From: Acanthornis magna
Taxonomy: Eukaryota > Chordata > Aves > Passeriformes > Acanthizidae
Length of the DNA stretch: 64,000 nt
Direction: 5' to 3'
Assembly (NCBI GenBank): GCA_036785705.1
Contig: JAWUZG010000018.1
Span: 9,397,501-9,461,500 of the forward strand
This document shows, one piece after another, positions 1-14,184 of this stretch. The position numbers were made by a program, and so were the translations under genes. The notes under the pieces are model-generated. The model saw nothing but the letters and a program-made list of their open reading frames with translations, was not told the DNA's origin and searched no databases. Position 1 is the first letter of the stretch, and every line of letters begins with the position of its first letter.

Positions 1-1710
1 AGGTCACTGAGCAGCCTGCAAGCTCCCAGCTCCCAGCCCTGCTGCTGGCCAGGCTGCCCTGAGCCCTGGGTGAGTGCTGGCACAGCAGAGCCACAGAACA
101 CCTACACATTATCCATAACTTGTCTCACAACTGCTTTTGAGAAACAAGGAAAATCTCCACTACCCTGACTAGGAATATGGTCAACAGGATGGGCAGGTTA
201 TTTGAATCAATTTTGTTCTAGCTAAAAGCTTCTTCAGAGGGTGTTCAAGTACTCAACCATTGTTTATCTAGTGTTTTCATACAGATATATAAACCAAAGA
301 CTGGCAGAAAATGGCAATTGTTAGAAGCTTTTGGTTTATCGTTTATACAGAGAAGTCAAAGAAGAGAGCTGGTGGCTTTCCATCACCTACCATCCCTCCA
401 TCCCGACTGAACTCCCCAGTCCCCAATCCTTGGCACTGCCACAGCAGCTTCTGGGGGGCAGACTCTGGAGCTACAAACCACAGACATACACAGACATGTG
501 CAAACAACAGAACAGGAAAAATTCAGACAGGTACACTTTCTGCACAAGCACATGACAGAACCGAAAGCTGATAGAGCAGAAGTCCTAAAGTCTTGCCAGC
601 ATTACTTACAATTCACAGGCACCTGGATAGCTGTTACCAATCTGGCTGCCTTTATGTGAACTTCTGCTAAATAACCCCACGGGTGCCAGCTAACACCAGA
701 GATTTCACATGCCATTTGAACAGAAGAGGCTCAAAAGTCAGCCAGCAGAGCTGATGAAAAGCAAATCACCGAGTCAGTTTACTACCAATGAGCTCTATTA
801 AGTGACTGTAATGTAGTTCATAGCCCTGAAGTAGTCACTGTCCCTCACTAATCTAGCGATAGTGTTGACAAGGATCATTTACACAGCTTCCCTTAAAGGT
901 TACCGCTATTTGTCAGGACTCTCTGTGCTCCGGATGTGTGTGTGGCCCTCATTTACATCCCAGGCTTGCCCATCCTCAGGCAGAGCCACCATCCCGGGCG
1001 GCACCGACTCCTCTCCGCACAAGGTCACGCTGCTGCAGCCAGGCACCGGGGGTGCACATCCTCTAAACATCTGCTAGGGATTAACAGACACAGCACAAAC
1101 CTATCCTAAGGGCTGAACTAATGCGGAGAAATTGGTTGTTCAACAGCAGTACCTTGCCACCAGGTATCAGTTAATCTGCATTAAGCCTACCCAGCTGTTT
1201 CTCGTGGTCAGTGGACATGCTCCCCTAATGCTCAGTCATATCACAGAGTTGTAGTTTTATGTCCTTGATCATTAAATGCAACCACAGCTTAATTTTACAT
1301 CTTCTATGTAAAAATGAAAAATAAAAACCACTAGTCCCTCAAGCATCATCTCTGAGCTTTAACATGCAAGAACTAGCCCCAGGATTTTGAATACATGGAT
1401 CTTTCTGGCTAAAATGTCTGCTTTTCAGCCCCGTTCCTTGCCTGTTTTATAATGATGATCTGACTTGTCCAAATATCCCTTCTCTATTTGGATAAATTCT
1501 CATCCCTCCAACATCCAGTTCTGTCTAGAAAATGGAGGAAAATCACAGCAACAAAGCCCTCCTGATGCAGATGAAAGACAAGAAGAGCTAATGTGGACAA
1601 TGGGCACTTTAAACCCTCTCTGCCCTTACAGTGTAAATAGATATATCAGAGAAGCAGTATGAGAAGTATAAAATTATTTTAGTCTTTTAGAAATAGCTGA
1701 AACTGCTTTC
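1..1710. other. Unassigned non-coding stretch
   Basis: No repeat family, RNA gene or convincing exon was recognised here. A donor-like site (CTGG followed by GTGAGTGC) sits near position 70, but the window edge cuts off whatever precedes it, so it cannot be judged. The short open frames at 311-571 and 862-1077 show no recognisable domain and look like chance. Confidence 0.5.
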
Positions 1711-1750
1711 AAAAAAAAAAAAAAAAAAAAAGGAAAAAAAGGAAAAAAAA
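1711..1750. repeat. Poly(A) / A-rich simple repeat
   Basis: A run of 21 A is followed by two GG-interrupted A runs. No retrocopy was recognised immediately upstream and no target-site duplication is apparent, so it is called only as a simple repeat. Confidence 0.9.
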
Positions 1751-4700
1751 CCCTGTTGAAATTCTACTTAGCTTCCCACCTCAGTTCACAGATGCAGGCA
1801 GATGCTCCAAAGGTGCTGGAGGACAGTTTTTGAGACAGTCTCACTTGGAGAGAGGATCAAAGGTTCAGGGCAGTCCTTGGGATGTAATCCACAGTAAAGA
1901 GGGATGAGATTAGGAGAGAGGCAGCAAGGGAAGGTCTCTCACCTCTGGCTCTCTCCAGCCCCTCAGCATTGCTCCACGCTCTCCAGTGTCCATGCTGGTT
2001 GAGACACGTGTGTCTCAGAGCAGAAATAGGTCGGATTTGCCCCATGTTAGGAGGTGTTTGCTGAAGGACCTCCACAGCCACTGTGTCATGGAGCTTGCTT
2101 ATTCCTTCCCCCAGGCAGCTGTCATGGACCTGGTCCTGCTCAGCTCCAGGGCCACAGGTGACCTCACAGTGGAGCTAAACCAGGATCCTGGTGTTCTGTG
2201 CTTGGGAGCAAAAGCATACAAAGCAGACAGGAAGTTTCAAGCAGAGTAGAGGAACTTGCCTGCCTGCCCAGGGCTGTGCATGGTGGGCATCCCTACTCAC
2301 AGGGAGATCTAAACCTCTCCACATCTTCTGCACAGCCTTGGGGAAGAGACCAGGTCCCAAAGCCACACCACCTGCACCAGAGCCGAGCAATCCATGATTA
2401 CTCCTTCCCAATGTGTGCAGGAAGGTTATTATTCTCCCATTATTTTCATTTTTTTCTCTCCCATACCGCAAGTATCTTGCAGGGTCACACCAAGGAGACA
2501 AAGCACAGAAAGCTGAGGAAATCCACCCAGACGGTGTTACTGTAGTGGGAGGCAGTCAGTGCTGATTCTGCTCCTACTGAGCAGCACATAAGAATAGTCA
2601 TTAAGTTCAATAGAGCAAGGCCACACAATAAAAGAAGAAAAGATTACCTCCCTTTTCCATTTTCTTCTGTTAACACAGAAAAAGATTTTAAAAAAATTTT
2701 CTCACTGTTCCCAGCATTTGCATAAATGTGTGCTCTAATGATCAAAGCATGGAACTTAGACACAAAAGCTTTGGGGCCAAATCCAACAATTAATCAAACC
2801 TTCACAGCCCAGATGGGGATTCCCACCAGAAGAAGAAGTCATCTGGTCTTACAGACTGGGACAGCTGGTGCAATGGTATCCCAGCCTCTCTCCACAGAGA
2901 AAGTTTCACTGACAGCAAAACCTCTGCTCCGTGGCAAGCAACTGAGAAGCTTTTGGATACCTGGCCCATCCAGGACCAGGGAACTGCCTGTAGGTCCTTT
3001 AAATACTGAAAACACAAGTCAAGCACAGCTGAGAAACCAGCTCCTGGCTTACAGTCACTCTAACAGCCCACAGCCTTTTCTTCCTCTCTGAAAAGAGGAT
3101 ACTTGCCTACTGGCATCATGTACTGTTAGGGCTGTTAGTTTCAGGAATATAAACACATTCACATCCCTCTCCAAATATCCTCTACCTAATCCACCAGTAC
3201 ATTTATAAATTATTACGCAACAGAGATGCTGAGACTGCCAAGTCAAACTCTCCAAAGACAGGAAATGCAGAATTAAAGCTGGTCACTCACATGCTGTTTT
3301 ACTTCAAACACAATTGGTGCTTCAGCTGGTGCACCTGGAAAGAGCTGGGTTATGCAGTGAATTCAAATGTTGTCCATGGCAGGATTTCCACATTTGCTGC
3401 AAAAACCGTGAGGGGAAAATGCAGAAGATTAGAGGAAGAAGAAAAATACTTTAATGGCTAAAAAAGAAATGTTATTTAGAGATAGAACTCTCGCTGAGCA
3501 TTTGCCAGAAGGACTCCTTCTGATACTAGACAGCATTTTCAGACCAAGTTGCAAAAGAAGGCTTGGTAACTCATTTCACCTTCCTATTGTCCAGAGGTCA
3601 GACACAGGTGGATGTCCAGCAGTGGCTATGGAGTGGATATGCAGCAGTGAGGAGGAATGCTCCTGTCTGTGAGTGAACATGCCTGGACTTAATTCTGCGT
3701 TCTGTGGCCCAGGGCCTCGGTGCCTCAGAAAATACAATAAAGGACAGAAGGTACTTTCAGCAAGCTTGTGTTTTTTATATGAGTGGCAAAATAGGAATTA
3801 TAAGAGCACCCAAAGCTCACTGCAAAGCTGCAAAGATGGTAGCTTAATGCCCATAAATGTTTTTGGTGATACCAAATAACAAAATACAAAAAACAATAAC
3901 CAAAACCCAATAACAAAAAACCCCAGCTCTTCGCTGAGTGAAACAAGAGCCCTGTGGAAACTGCAGCATGAGGTCAAGCCTCCCAAGGTCAGAGCATCCA
4001 GGACCGGAGCTGGGGAGGCTCTCCCAGTCACAGGCCCAGTTATGGGTGTTCACCAGCTGGATGAGCTCTCCCTGCTCCCTGTGCTTCTGGGATGGCCAGC
4101 CCAGGCATCAGTGCCTGATCCACCACACCAAACATTCCCTGGGCCTGATTCAGGCTGGGGCCAGACCTTAGGGCAGTGCCAGGCACAGGAGGCTGCTAAA
4201 TCAGGAAGCAGCTCTATAGAGCAGGGAATGCAGTGGGCATTAAGCACCACCAAGCTTACAGCTCCAGGCTAATGCACCTAAACACATCCGCTCGCTCTAT
4301 GCAAAGTGCTGTGAAGATGAAAAACATGAGGGTATTATTTTGGCAGACACCAGGATCCTAAATGCAACTCTATTTTTTCCTACTTCATGCTGAAGTTGTT
4401 AAAATTCTTCAAATATTAAATGTCCAGCCCCACTTTCAGGGTTGACTTAAATGCGGTTTCCAAAAAATGTGCTGAATATTATTCATTTCTCAGAGAATCA
4501 AAAAGCTAGAGGCCCTTTGATGGGGTTGCTTGCATTTTTAAATCACAGGCACACGCACTAGTTAGAAGACTTTGACAATTATGGTTATATATGCCAGTAT
4601 CTCACACAAAAATACACAATGCAAATGCAAAATTCCTGATGTTTATAACTTTTCTCTATTATATTTTTTTGTGTCTTTAATCTGAATCTCTCCTACATTA

Positions 4701-6198
4701 CACAGCACAATACCTGTGTCTGAAGAAATGCAAAATAAAGCCCAAACTAACCAAAAAGTGTGGAGAACTGCAGTCTGCTACCTTCCAAAAACCAGCTTCC
4801 ATTACACTCATTAGGGAACAAAATGAAATAATTTTCCCTCAGTGCTAAATATGGATCTTATCTTGTATCTGCATCTCAGAAAAAGGATTCAGCAACTTCT
4901 TTGGGGAGTGCTTATGCCTCAATGATTATCACCTGAATGGATGTTAGTGAACTAAACTTGTAGGAGCTGATGTGGAATAAACTCTGAGTCAGAACACTTG
5001 CTCCTGGAAACAATATACTCGAAGATAAAAGACAAATTTGAACAAAAGTTGTAACACAGGCTTATGTGTTGGAGTATTTATTCACCATTCAGAAGAGAGT
5101 CAGGCTTCCCACTGACAAAGCTGGATTGCTAGTGACCCCAAACAACAACATCCACAGTAGAAGACTTCCCATGTTCTGCCCAATGCAGTTTCTAGCCCAG
5201 CTCTCAGACTTGGCTCTCCTGGTCAATCAGAAGTTAAACATGCAAAAGTACAACACAAAACACTACAGTACCTAACATTTTTGCACCCAGACTCCTCAAA
5301 GCAAGTGGAGAGTTTAGTACTAATTTACGCTGGGTTTATACATGTAGGCGTGGGTTCCTCTGGCAGGCTGGACAAGAGCCAACTCTGGTTCAGAAGTGTT
5401 TAACTGTGTTGTGCCTGAGCAAATATGCCCTGGCTTTCAGCAGGATGTGTGGATTCAAGCACAGCAACATACTGTGCTTGCTGCTGGGTCACAGCTGGCT
5501 CTCATGTGGCCAGCTCGGGCCACAGGCAGAACACATATGGCAGTCTGCGCTTGTCTTCAGAAGCATCCTCTAGTTTGCACAGTGGACAGGGAGCCACCTG
5601 GATTATCTCAGACAAGTCAAGGAAAGATGCAAGGTTTAGGTGCTTAGGGGAGTCTGGGTGGTCCCATGGCAGAGGACATCATCTTCTGCTAACAGTGCTC
5701 CTGGTCACACATGTTCTTTTGTATTCAGTACACAAGACAGGCTTTTCCCACAAAATACAGCAAGAACTTCCTCCTCCTCCACATTGCCTTTAATCCAATA
5801 TCCTTGTCACTAAAGACTCCGTGTGAGAGGTAAAAGAACCTCTTTTTTGCCCAAAGTCCTTTAATCTAGCTTCTAGCATTCAGCATAGCAGTCTAACCAC
5901 GAAGGTATGCAGTGGGTATTTGGAGGGCTTGCTCTGTACCTCCCTTTAAAATTGCTCCTCTTTTTTTGAAGCTGTTACATATCTACTGGGGTGAAGCAAA
6001 AGTTGTTTAGCCAGGTTAAGTGGTTTCACACTCATCTGAGGGTGGAGGCAACTTAACAAAACAAATATTCAGTCAAAGTTGAAAAATGTAAATTATTTTG
6101 AGAACATTTGTCGCAGAACACCCTGAGGTTGAGTAATTAGGCTTTTCTGGGAGAGAGACAGGCAAGTCTGAGTGCCAGCCATCAAGGAAGGGATTTAA
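1751..6198. other. Unassigned non-coding stretch
   Basis: Mixed-composition sequence with CpG depletion. It contains an A-rich patch around 3873-3925. Open frames of 108-122 codons (for example 2175-2501 on minus, 2726-3091 and 5425-5793 on plus) overlap frames on the other strand, lack recognisable domains and carry no convincing splice structure. Confidence 0.45.
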
Positions 6199-6837
6199 AT
6201 GCAAGTTTCTCATATCTCTACGATACCAGTGTCACTAATGTGTCTGTCTCCCACTGAAGGAGAGTGTGGGTATTTGCCGCTCTCCTGCACATGGGGAAAG
6301 GAAGACTCTGGAAGCATCTTGAGAGCTGGACTTACAGGCTGGAACGATGGCAATCATCTCACTCGTCATCTCAGCAAAGTCCCAGCATGCGTTGAGATTC
6401 AGCTCTGCAAAAATTTTAGCTCCGTTCTGAGTTTGCTGCTGCCACCCATGTGCCAGCCCTGCCACCGCCCAGCCAAGGCCCAGCAGCACAGAGCCCTCTC
6501 CTTGCCCAAGCGCTCTCCCTCGTGCTTGTTCCTCACTGCCCTGACACTGCCAGTCTGCCCTGAAAATCAGCAACACCTAATGATAGACTTGGGTTCTACC
6601 TGGCAGGGAGGCACTGCAGCAGCTTCCAGGTACAACTCATCCTGCTGGGATTTCCTTGTTTGTAGTAGAGCAAGGAGGGCAACCTTTCTCCTTTGTCAGG
6701 GACCTGTGTGTGTGGGGCTGCCCAGCCATGGAGATCATGATCCAGCACAGCCACTTCCTCACTGCAGTGTGTTTTGGGGTACAGGCAAACCAAACTATCT
6801 CCAGCCTTCTCTGCAATGCTGGGCACATTTGGCCTGA
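6199..6837 (+). other. 212-codon open frame, probably not a gene
   Basis: This is the longest ATG-to-stop frame in the window. The translation is rich in Cys, Ser, Leu and Pro. It has no recognisable domain, signal peptide or ordered hydrophobic segment. Frames on the opposite strand are also open across the same interval (6235-6576 and 6596-6892), which fits a locally GC-richer, stop-poor stretch better than a coding sequence. No promoter or poly(A) signal was tied to it. A lineage-specific or lncRNA-borne ORF cannot be excluded. Confidence 0.12.
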
Positions 6838-8984
6838 GCACAGATATGAGGGAGAATGTTGCTCCAGGCCAATACTGCAGACAATCCCTCAATGTTCAAA
6901 AGTCTGTGTGCATGTTTACATTAAACAACGTCATCAGATAAAGTGTGCTGCTTTTCCTCTCTCCTGAGCTCTCTCTCTTTTTTCTCTGGTCTGTGATTTT
7001 TGTACCCCTTCTGCTCAGTGCCTGTCTGAGCAGCAACAGGAATAGCCCTCTAATCTCTACCCACTTCTTATCCCTCCGATACCTTCAGAGGGAACGGAGG
7101 ATGTCTTTGCATTCTTTTCATCTTCTGCCTGGGCATGCAAATTTGAGGCTACATTTCTGTTCTGCAGGAGAAAGTGTTAATAGCTTGCTTGGCTTTGTGT
7201 TCCCATCGTGACAGAGTTTTGTCATATGACAGTGTATGTCGTAAACTTCTTTTTTGGTAGCAGCTTCCATGCAGGTTCACGGGATCACTCATTGTGCTGG
7301 TTGGTTTGAATTTTTGAGTTTAAGATATTTATTCTGCAACTTTCAGAGTTTTCATTTTAAGATGCTTGTGTCCAGGGATTTGAATAATTTGCAAGGGAAC
7401 AAAAGAAGCAGCCAGGAATATGGAATTTGGCATTGACCCAGCCCTTCATTCATAATAAACGTTTAAAAAAAACAGCGATGACTCAGCACTGGCATAATTC
7501 ACAAACCAGAAAGACCTGCTTCCCTACCTTACAATTGCATTGGTAGGTACTTAATCACAGCAAATAACATAGTGGATATTTTATTTTTGAAAGCATATGC
7601 TGGTGTGTTCATCTCCTGAAACTGCTGTAACACATGGCCTTTCATTTAAAATATCCTTGTCAGATATATTTGGCAAAAGTCATCAGATGAGGCTCACGTC
7701 ATATAATTAGATGTATTATATTAGGCTGAATGGGTTACTTTAATAGTAATGCCACAACATATGCTAACAAGAGGTTTTAAAATACAAACAACTTCCATGA
7801 CCTTCTTGAGGCATTAACTCTGATTCTGTCATTTCGTTTTGGCAATAATCTATTAAAGATATGTTGGGCAACTTGTTTGGGCCCTTCTGAGCCTCCTCAT
7901 GCAAGCACACCTGTTGCTGCAGATCCCTACACCCACACAGCTGAGCTCAGCCCTCTGCTCCAGCACCTCCTCTGGCACGGGGTGAGGAGGGGCTGCAGAT
8001 GAGGGGCTGAGGCTCTGCTCCCCACCCGCAGCACCACACTGGGCATTTGCAGTGTCACGGAGCCAAACCACTGCACAGTTTTGCTGTTCTTACAAGCTCC
8101 CCGGTCCTTACAGGCCAAGGATCCCATCTCCAATCCCTTGGATGCTCATCCGTCACATTAAAAACAAGTTATTTTCCTCCTTGCTGTTATGTACGGTAGT
8201 ATTGCTAATAAACATAAAACGGCTTTTGCTTAGCTGGTGATACCAGGTACTTCATCTCAAGGGAAGAGGAAGCCTAAATTTTACATTCTGGAAACACCTT
8301 AACGAGAAAAAAAGCAATGGCCACATGGTGACTCACTGCTTCCTGATGATATTCTGGTTTTTGAATAACAGTGTGGGTGTGGGTGTCTGGTTTTTGGGTG
8401 GGTTTTTTTAAGTTAACGATCTGAAGATGCCCCTTGGTTTACCCTGTGATGCTCCTGGCTTCCTGTCGGTGTCACAGTGGAGATGTGTTCAGGATGTCTT
8501 ACACGCCTCAGTTTCTCCAGCACCTGTGTTGCAACATCAGTACTAGGAACTGAATTGAGCTACTGGAAGGAAAAATGCAACCATCCATTTCCAGAGTTAT
8601 ACATTGCTGGGCTGTATCCACATACAGGATTTTTAGGACTAAAAAGGTACAAGCCAACTCCTTTGGCCTCCACTTCCCCAGAGTAAAGCTATTATTAGCC
8701 TGCTAGGTCATTTCCCAGGAAAGACGTGCCTATTCGCAAGGGCAATTATTCGAGTAAACAATCACACCCCTCACTGACCCAGTTAGGCTCTTGGAGAAGC
8801 CTGGGACAATTTCTTACGCACACAAGTGGCCCTGCACACACAGTGTCCCTGCTCTCTGTGTCTGCCCAGGAGGTGCTGGGATTGGGGGTCAGCCCACATG
8901 CACCCACAGATGATACTACATTATATGCACACTATAAGCTAGGAGGAGAATTCAAAGTTTTGTCACACTCCCTGGAAGCTGAAT
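6838..8984. other. Unassigned non-coding stretch
   Basis: No mobile element or exon recognised. A short GT-rich stretch with repeated GTGTGGGT-like words lies around 8371-8408. Confidence 0.45.
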
Positions 8985-9431
8985 GTATTCAAGAAAGGTG
9001 GTGAAGAGCCTGGAGAGGAAGCTTTATGAGGAGCAGCTGAGGTCGCTTGGTCTGTTCAGCCTGGAGGAGACTGAGGGGAGACCTCACTGCAGTTAGAGCT
9101 TCCTCGTGAGGGGAAGAGGAGGGACTGATCTCTGTCACTCTCTGGTGACAGTGACAGAACCCTAGGGAACGGCCTAAAGTTGCATCAGGGGAGGTTTAGG
9201 TCGGATATTAGAAAAAGGCTCTTCACGCAGAGGGTGGCTGGGCACTGGGACAGGCTCCCCAGGGAAGTGGTCACAGCAGCAGACCTGGCAGTGTTCAAGA
9301 AGTGTTTGGGCAATACTCTGGGACACATGGTGCAATTCTCAGAAATTGTGCTGTGCAGGGCCAGGAGGCAGATTCGATGATCCTTGTGGGTCCCTTCCAA
9401 CTCAACTTATTCTGTGAGTCTGTGATTCTGT
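8985..9431 (+). mobile_element. CR1 LINE, 5'-truncated 3' end (avian type)
   Basis: The segment follows the 3' end of avian CR1 retrotransposons. It reads AGCCTGGAGGAGACTGAGGG, then the block near CAGGGGAGGTTTAGGTCGGA, then the CACTGGGACAGGCTCCCCAG block, then CCTTGTGGGTCCCTTCCAAC. It ends in the CR1 terminal 8 bp repeats (ATTCTGTG, AGTCTGTG, ATTCTGT) at 9409-9431. Only about 450 bp of the element's several kb is present, the usual result of incomplete target-primed reverse transcription. The wording just before the repeats resembles the neoavian CR1 J/E-type subfamilies; the exact subfamily is not certain. The open frame at 9180-9380 lies inside it and is not a host gene. Confidence 0.93.
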
Positions 9432-9432
9432 A

Positions 9433-12400
9433 TTGCCAAGGTCTGCTAATCGCTTAGGTCTTGACAGCTAGACATATACACAGGCATCAAATTATTGCCT
9501 GCAGCTTGTTTTCAGGTGAGAAATAACATCACATAGGGGTAAAAATATTACACATAACCTTGTCTGACTTCAGAGAGAAAATTATTTACTTCTAAAGACA
9601 AACTTCCTCCCTAAGAAAGCACAGATTTCTTTTCTACACAGCCTGGCTCCTTCCTCAATGCAAGTTAGACAGATCCACGTCACAGATACAAGAATTACAC
9701 AAAATTAAGATGGTCTGTCCCACAGGAAATTCTAATTCATCTTGATCTGATTCTATCAAACCAGTAAGCAAGCCTGAATTTCCAAAATGAAAATCTAGAC
9801 GCAGAAACATGGAAGTGGCAGCTCCCAGAAGGGGCAGGCTGGAAGGTGCAGTGCTGTGCCCTGGCCACTCCTGTCCCCTGTGGCTGCTGCTGATGCTTGC
9901 AGGGGACACACTGAACACAAGGACTCATCTTCCCCTGGTCCAGCCATCTGTGACTTACACACCTGAGGGATGCTATGTGGGTTTTTTGCTACAGAGAGAC
10001 TGACCTTTCCTTTTTCATTTAATGCCTTTGAGACCATTTATATTCTTTAACTCCACGTCATTCAGTAACAACCAATTCTACATAATTACATACAGGGTGG
10101 AATAGATTTTCCTTGTGTTTATATTGCATTCTACTTAATAATTTCTGTGGGTGCCTTTGAATCTGTTAAACTACAAGAACAGCATGCAATATGCATAAAT
10201 TTCTCTCTAATATCTCTAAGGTTTTATAAAAAAATGCATTATTCCATTCACAATACTGTCTTTTCCAAGCCAAAGAGTGCCAAAGTACTGTGAATGTCTT
10301 ACAGTTTTTGTTTTGAGTTGGGTTTTTTGTTTGTTTGTTTGTTTGATTGATTGATTTGGATTTTTTTTCTCAGTTTTTCTGTATCTTTTCTTGAATTGGA
10401 CCAACTAGAACTATTTCTAGTATGTGGGATGGGTTCATGAATTTAAATAGTGATATTATTACATTCCTATATTTTTCTCATCATATATAAGGCGTAACTT
10501 GTATATATTATACCTTTATAATTCTTCTGAATACTAATGTGAGATATATCTGAAAATTATCCACAGTATCTCCAAGATTTTTTTTTGTCTGAACTGTAAT
10601 AATGGAAATAGACCTCCCAATTATACATTTAAAACTGAGGGTGTTTTGTTTAAGTTCTGGTTTCCTCTATCCTAAACAGTTGCGTATTATCTGGAAAAGC
10701 TGTCACTTTGTAATTCATCTGCCCTTTCTTGATTATTTATGATTGTATCAAACACAAATCCCAGGATAAGTGGTGCGAAAATTAAAGGAATGATAATTTC
10801 AAAAAAGCTTCTTTTCAGGATGCTGAAACATTTCATGGTTGCATCTTTTAATGATAATCAGCTCTGTGATTTTCTCAAATCGTATTTAATATGTGTGCAA
10901 TTTAGCCAACCCAAACCCTTGTCTCATTGACATCAGTGTCCAACTGTAAGCATAACACAGAGCCCTGTTGCTCTGTGATGTTATCACATCTCTTAGCAGC
11001 CTGACCCTTCCCAAACACTGCCAGATGTCCAGTGATACCAGGGGCTTTGTTAAAGGTTTGCTGTTTCACGACATTTGTGTTGTGAGTCAAGTGCGATCCC
11101 TTGGCTATCACTCTGGCACATACTAAACAAAAAAAGCTGAAGTGAAACTAAAAGGATATAAACCTATAACTTATGTAAAACAAAACCCACCCAAAAAAAA
11201 AAATAAATAAACCACAAAAAGACCCCACAAAAACAAAAACCACAGCCAAAAAGAAACAGAGTTTCAAGGTTTTGTACATACAGAAGCTTTTTAATTCTCA
11301 CATGCTAGGAGATGTCTTACTCATTAATCTCTGTCCTTTCTTGAGCAACCTGCCTGTATGGAAAAAAAGGCATCTATCCCAACATCTCCCAAAACAAGGA
11401 AATTATTATTTCGTGTATGCTTATTTGAAACTAGCACTGCTTCCTGAATTCATGGTGAACTGTTTTATTTTCCAGCAACATGAATGAGCAGAAGTCACAA
11501 GAACAGCCCATGACCCCGTGGCAGTGACAAGGCACTTCTGGGCCCTCTGAGCCAGGGATGTGATCAGCAGTTCCCTCACTGCCAGAAATGGAGCCTTGCC
11601 CTGTGTGCACAAAAAACACCCCAGAAACCCAGCCAATGTCCCACAGAAAGTTAACCATTCCCTCACCCCAGCTCTTTCCATTGCACTCCTCCTGAGCTCT
11701 GCTCCCAGGTCAACATGCAAACCCCAAATTTCTAATACTGGGGCAGGTATTGGAACTGGACCTCTGCTCACACTAAGTGCAGGGCAAAAGGTATTAAATA
11801 TTTGCTCTTTTGATTATGATGAACTGGGGAGTTTTCTGGCAAGTTAACAGCTCAGCAACTATGGAAGTCAAACTGAAATGTAATGGTCCATAAGACACTG
11901 AAATATTTGGCCATGCAGAGCCTTTCAGTACATGACATGAGCCAGTGGTTTGGATTGTTACCATTTTATTTTTCTTAAATAAAACTTAATGTTAACTTCA
12001 AGTTTATGTGCAAGGGATTTGGCAGTGATAATAATGTATGTATCACTGCAAAAGGCAATTAATTTATTCCCGGACACCTTTCCTCCCTTCAGTCCATGTT
12101 ACTTCAAGAAAGGTGACATCCTGGCTCTGCTGAAATGGATGCAACTCCCTGTGGTTTCAACAAGAGTGGACTTTACCTTGCCCAATATCTGGGAAAGAGT
12201 TGGCATCAGCCCTCAGATTAAAATTCAAGAGTTCCTGGCTCTCTTTTAAAGTGCACATTATTACCATGCTCCCCTGCTCACAGCCATCCATCAGCTCTGC
12301 TTATCCCACAAGTGCTCCGTAAAGCCTTCATTTTTTTGAAGCAAACTTCTGTCTTCTCATCCAGTTTCCACGTTTGGAGTATTTGAGCACCTTTATCAGG

Positions 12401-14184
12401 TCTCTGTCCAACTTTGGCAGCCTCTCCTGGAAGCCACAGAGAATTAATCACCTGCCAAGGAGAAATTAATCACTTTGTTGCTGCCTCCCTCATGCGTGAT
12501 GGCAGAAATTCAAGCCTTTGGCTCCACAGGCAGCAGCCACAAGCCTTTCAGACCTCTTCAGCTCTCCTGCATCACCTCTCCCACCTTTTCTCTGCTTGCA
12601 GCTAAGCTCAGGCTATTATTAGTTGGTATTAGTGATGGAATATGCTTGCTTTTCCCCCTGCCCTTTCTGCCAACAAGGATGCACTGTGACTAATACAATC
12701 TTCAGCTCCAGGCTGAATTACTGCAATTGAACTGCACAGGGAGGCTGTGCCAAGGCTTCGGCTTCATGGCCATGGGAGAGCTCCATCTCAGGCAGAAGGG
12801 AGAGTGCCCTGGGGGTCTACTCACTGCTTCCTCACTTATTCCCAGTCCATTTCAAAAACTAGGAACTTATCAACAAAGTTAAGCTGTAGCAGAGACCATA
12901 TCTCCAGCTGCAACTCAGCTGGCAAAGGATGCTCCACTGGCAAACAGAGATAAGGTATGCTTAACTTGTGAGTTCAGTAGCAAAACAAGAAACTGAACAA
13001 GATTAGAAAAATCTAGAATTTTTGGAAAAAAAATATTATATCTGTTTTCCAGAAAATAACGGAATACCATAACTGAATGAGTCCTTATTGTACGTCAGAT
13101 TTTTCTGTCTGCTAGTTCAAATACTCCACATACTGTTAGGATCTCTGTTGTTTTGTTTTTTAATCTAAGGGGTCTGTAAGAGTGTCTGGGAAAAGTTTAA
13201 CCTAAAAATATGCATACTTCAGCATGAAAATTTGTAAGGATATATAAAACTTATAGGTTTGAAACCCCTCAATGTATACATAATGCATACACAAATCAAT
13301 GTAAGCACATTATATATTTAGTATTCAAAAATCATAATGCACTGGAACAGATGTTGCCTGTGTCATCTTAATTCAGTTTCCTTGTGTATTTCATACAACT
13401 TTTAATTATCACTTTCTTTTCCTGCATAAAGCTGCTATTTTAAAATTGTACAAACTCTGAAGATAAATTGAAAGTGTATAAGAACGCTGGCTCTCATCCA
13501 CAGGACAATTCCTGATTTTTCGTTTAAGAAATCAGGAGGTACGTAGTGAGTGAAATGTAACTGCGTTTGTGGAACTTCATCTTACCTTGAACAGAGAGAA
13601 GGATTGGCAGAGTTCAGGTCACCCCTATCTCAGCAGAAGTGACTTGCCAGGTTTCTTGCTGACTAGACCAAAGAACATGATGATAACAAAAAAGAGGAAA
13701 TAAAAGGAGGAATAAATATATTAAACAAATGTTTTCAGCTCAAGATAAAGATGTTTGCAACAAAATAAAGTACATCACTATGACACCCGGAGAAGAGTTC
13801 TCCAACAGCCTCTGCTCCAGTCATATGAGCATTGGCCACAGACAAAAGGGAATAAGACCCTCATAGGAATACAAAATCACTACAGTTTATCTTGTTGAAA
13901 TATGGTAAATAAATCCTTGTAGCAAGAATTGAAAATCCTGATTAACCTCCAATTTAGGAAGGTTTCAGTGGGCACAAATTTCAGAAAGTGGTGCCCTGTC
14001 ATTCTCCATTCCCAGCTCATGGACAGCTGAGAAGCAGATGCCTTGAATGCCCCAACTGCACAGGCACAGAAAGCCCAGCCTGGGCAATCACAACAGAGTG
14101 CAGGGTACTCGTCTCCTCGAGCATCTGCCCAGCTTCATGTGCTGCTTGCAGAGTTAGCTTTCTGTACAGTGCCTGGCATGGGGC
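9433..14184. other. Unassigned non-coding stretch with simple repeats
   Basis: Largely AT-rich sequence. It contains a TTTG/TTGA repeat (listed separately) and an A/CA-rich patch around 11178-11245. On minus, a donor-like site lies near 13588 (TTCAAG followed by GTAAGATG), but the matching exon has no good acceptor. No exon or repeat family was recognised with confidence. Confidence 0.45.
10323..10357. repeat. (TTTG)n-(ATTG)n microsatellite
   Basis: Four to five TTTG units run directly into three TTGA units. This is a compound tetranucleotide repeat that probably arose by a point change followed by slippage. Confidence 0.85.

Noticed and set aside
6199..6837. 212-codon ORF, longest in the window
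   Set aside because: No domain, overlapping open frames on the other strand, no splice or promoter context. Best explained as a stop-poor GC-richer stretch.
9180..9400. Small ORFs on both strands
   Set aside because: Entirely within the CR1 3' end.
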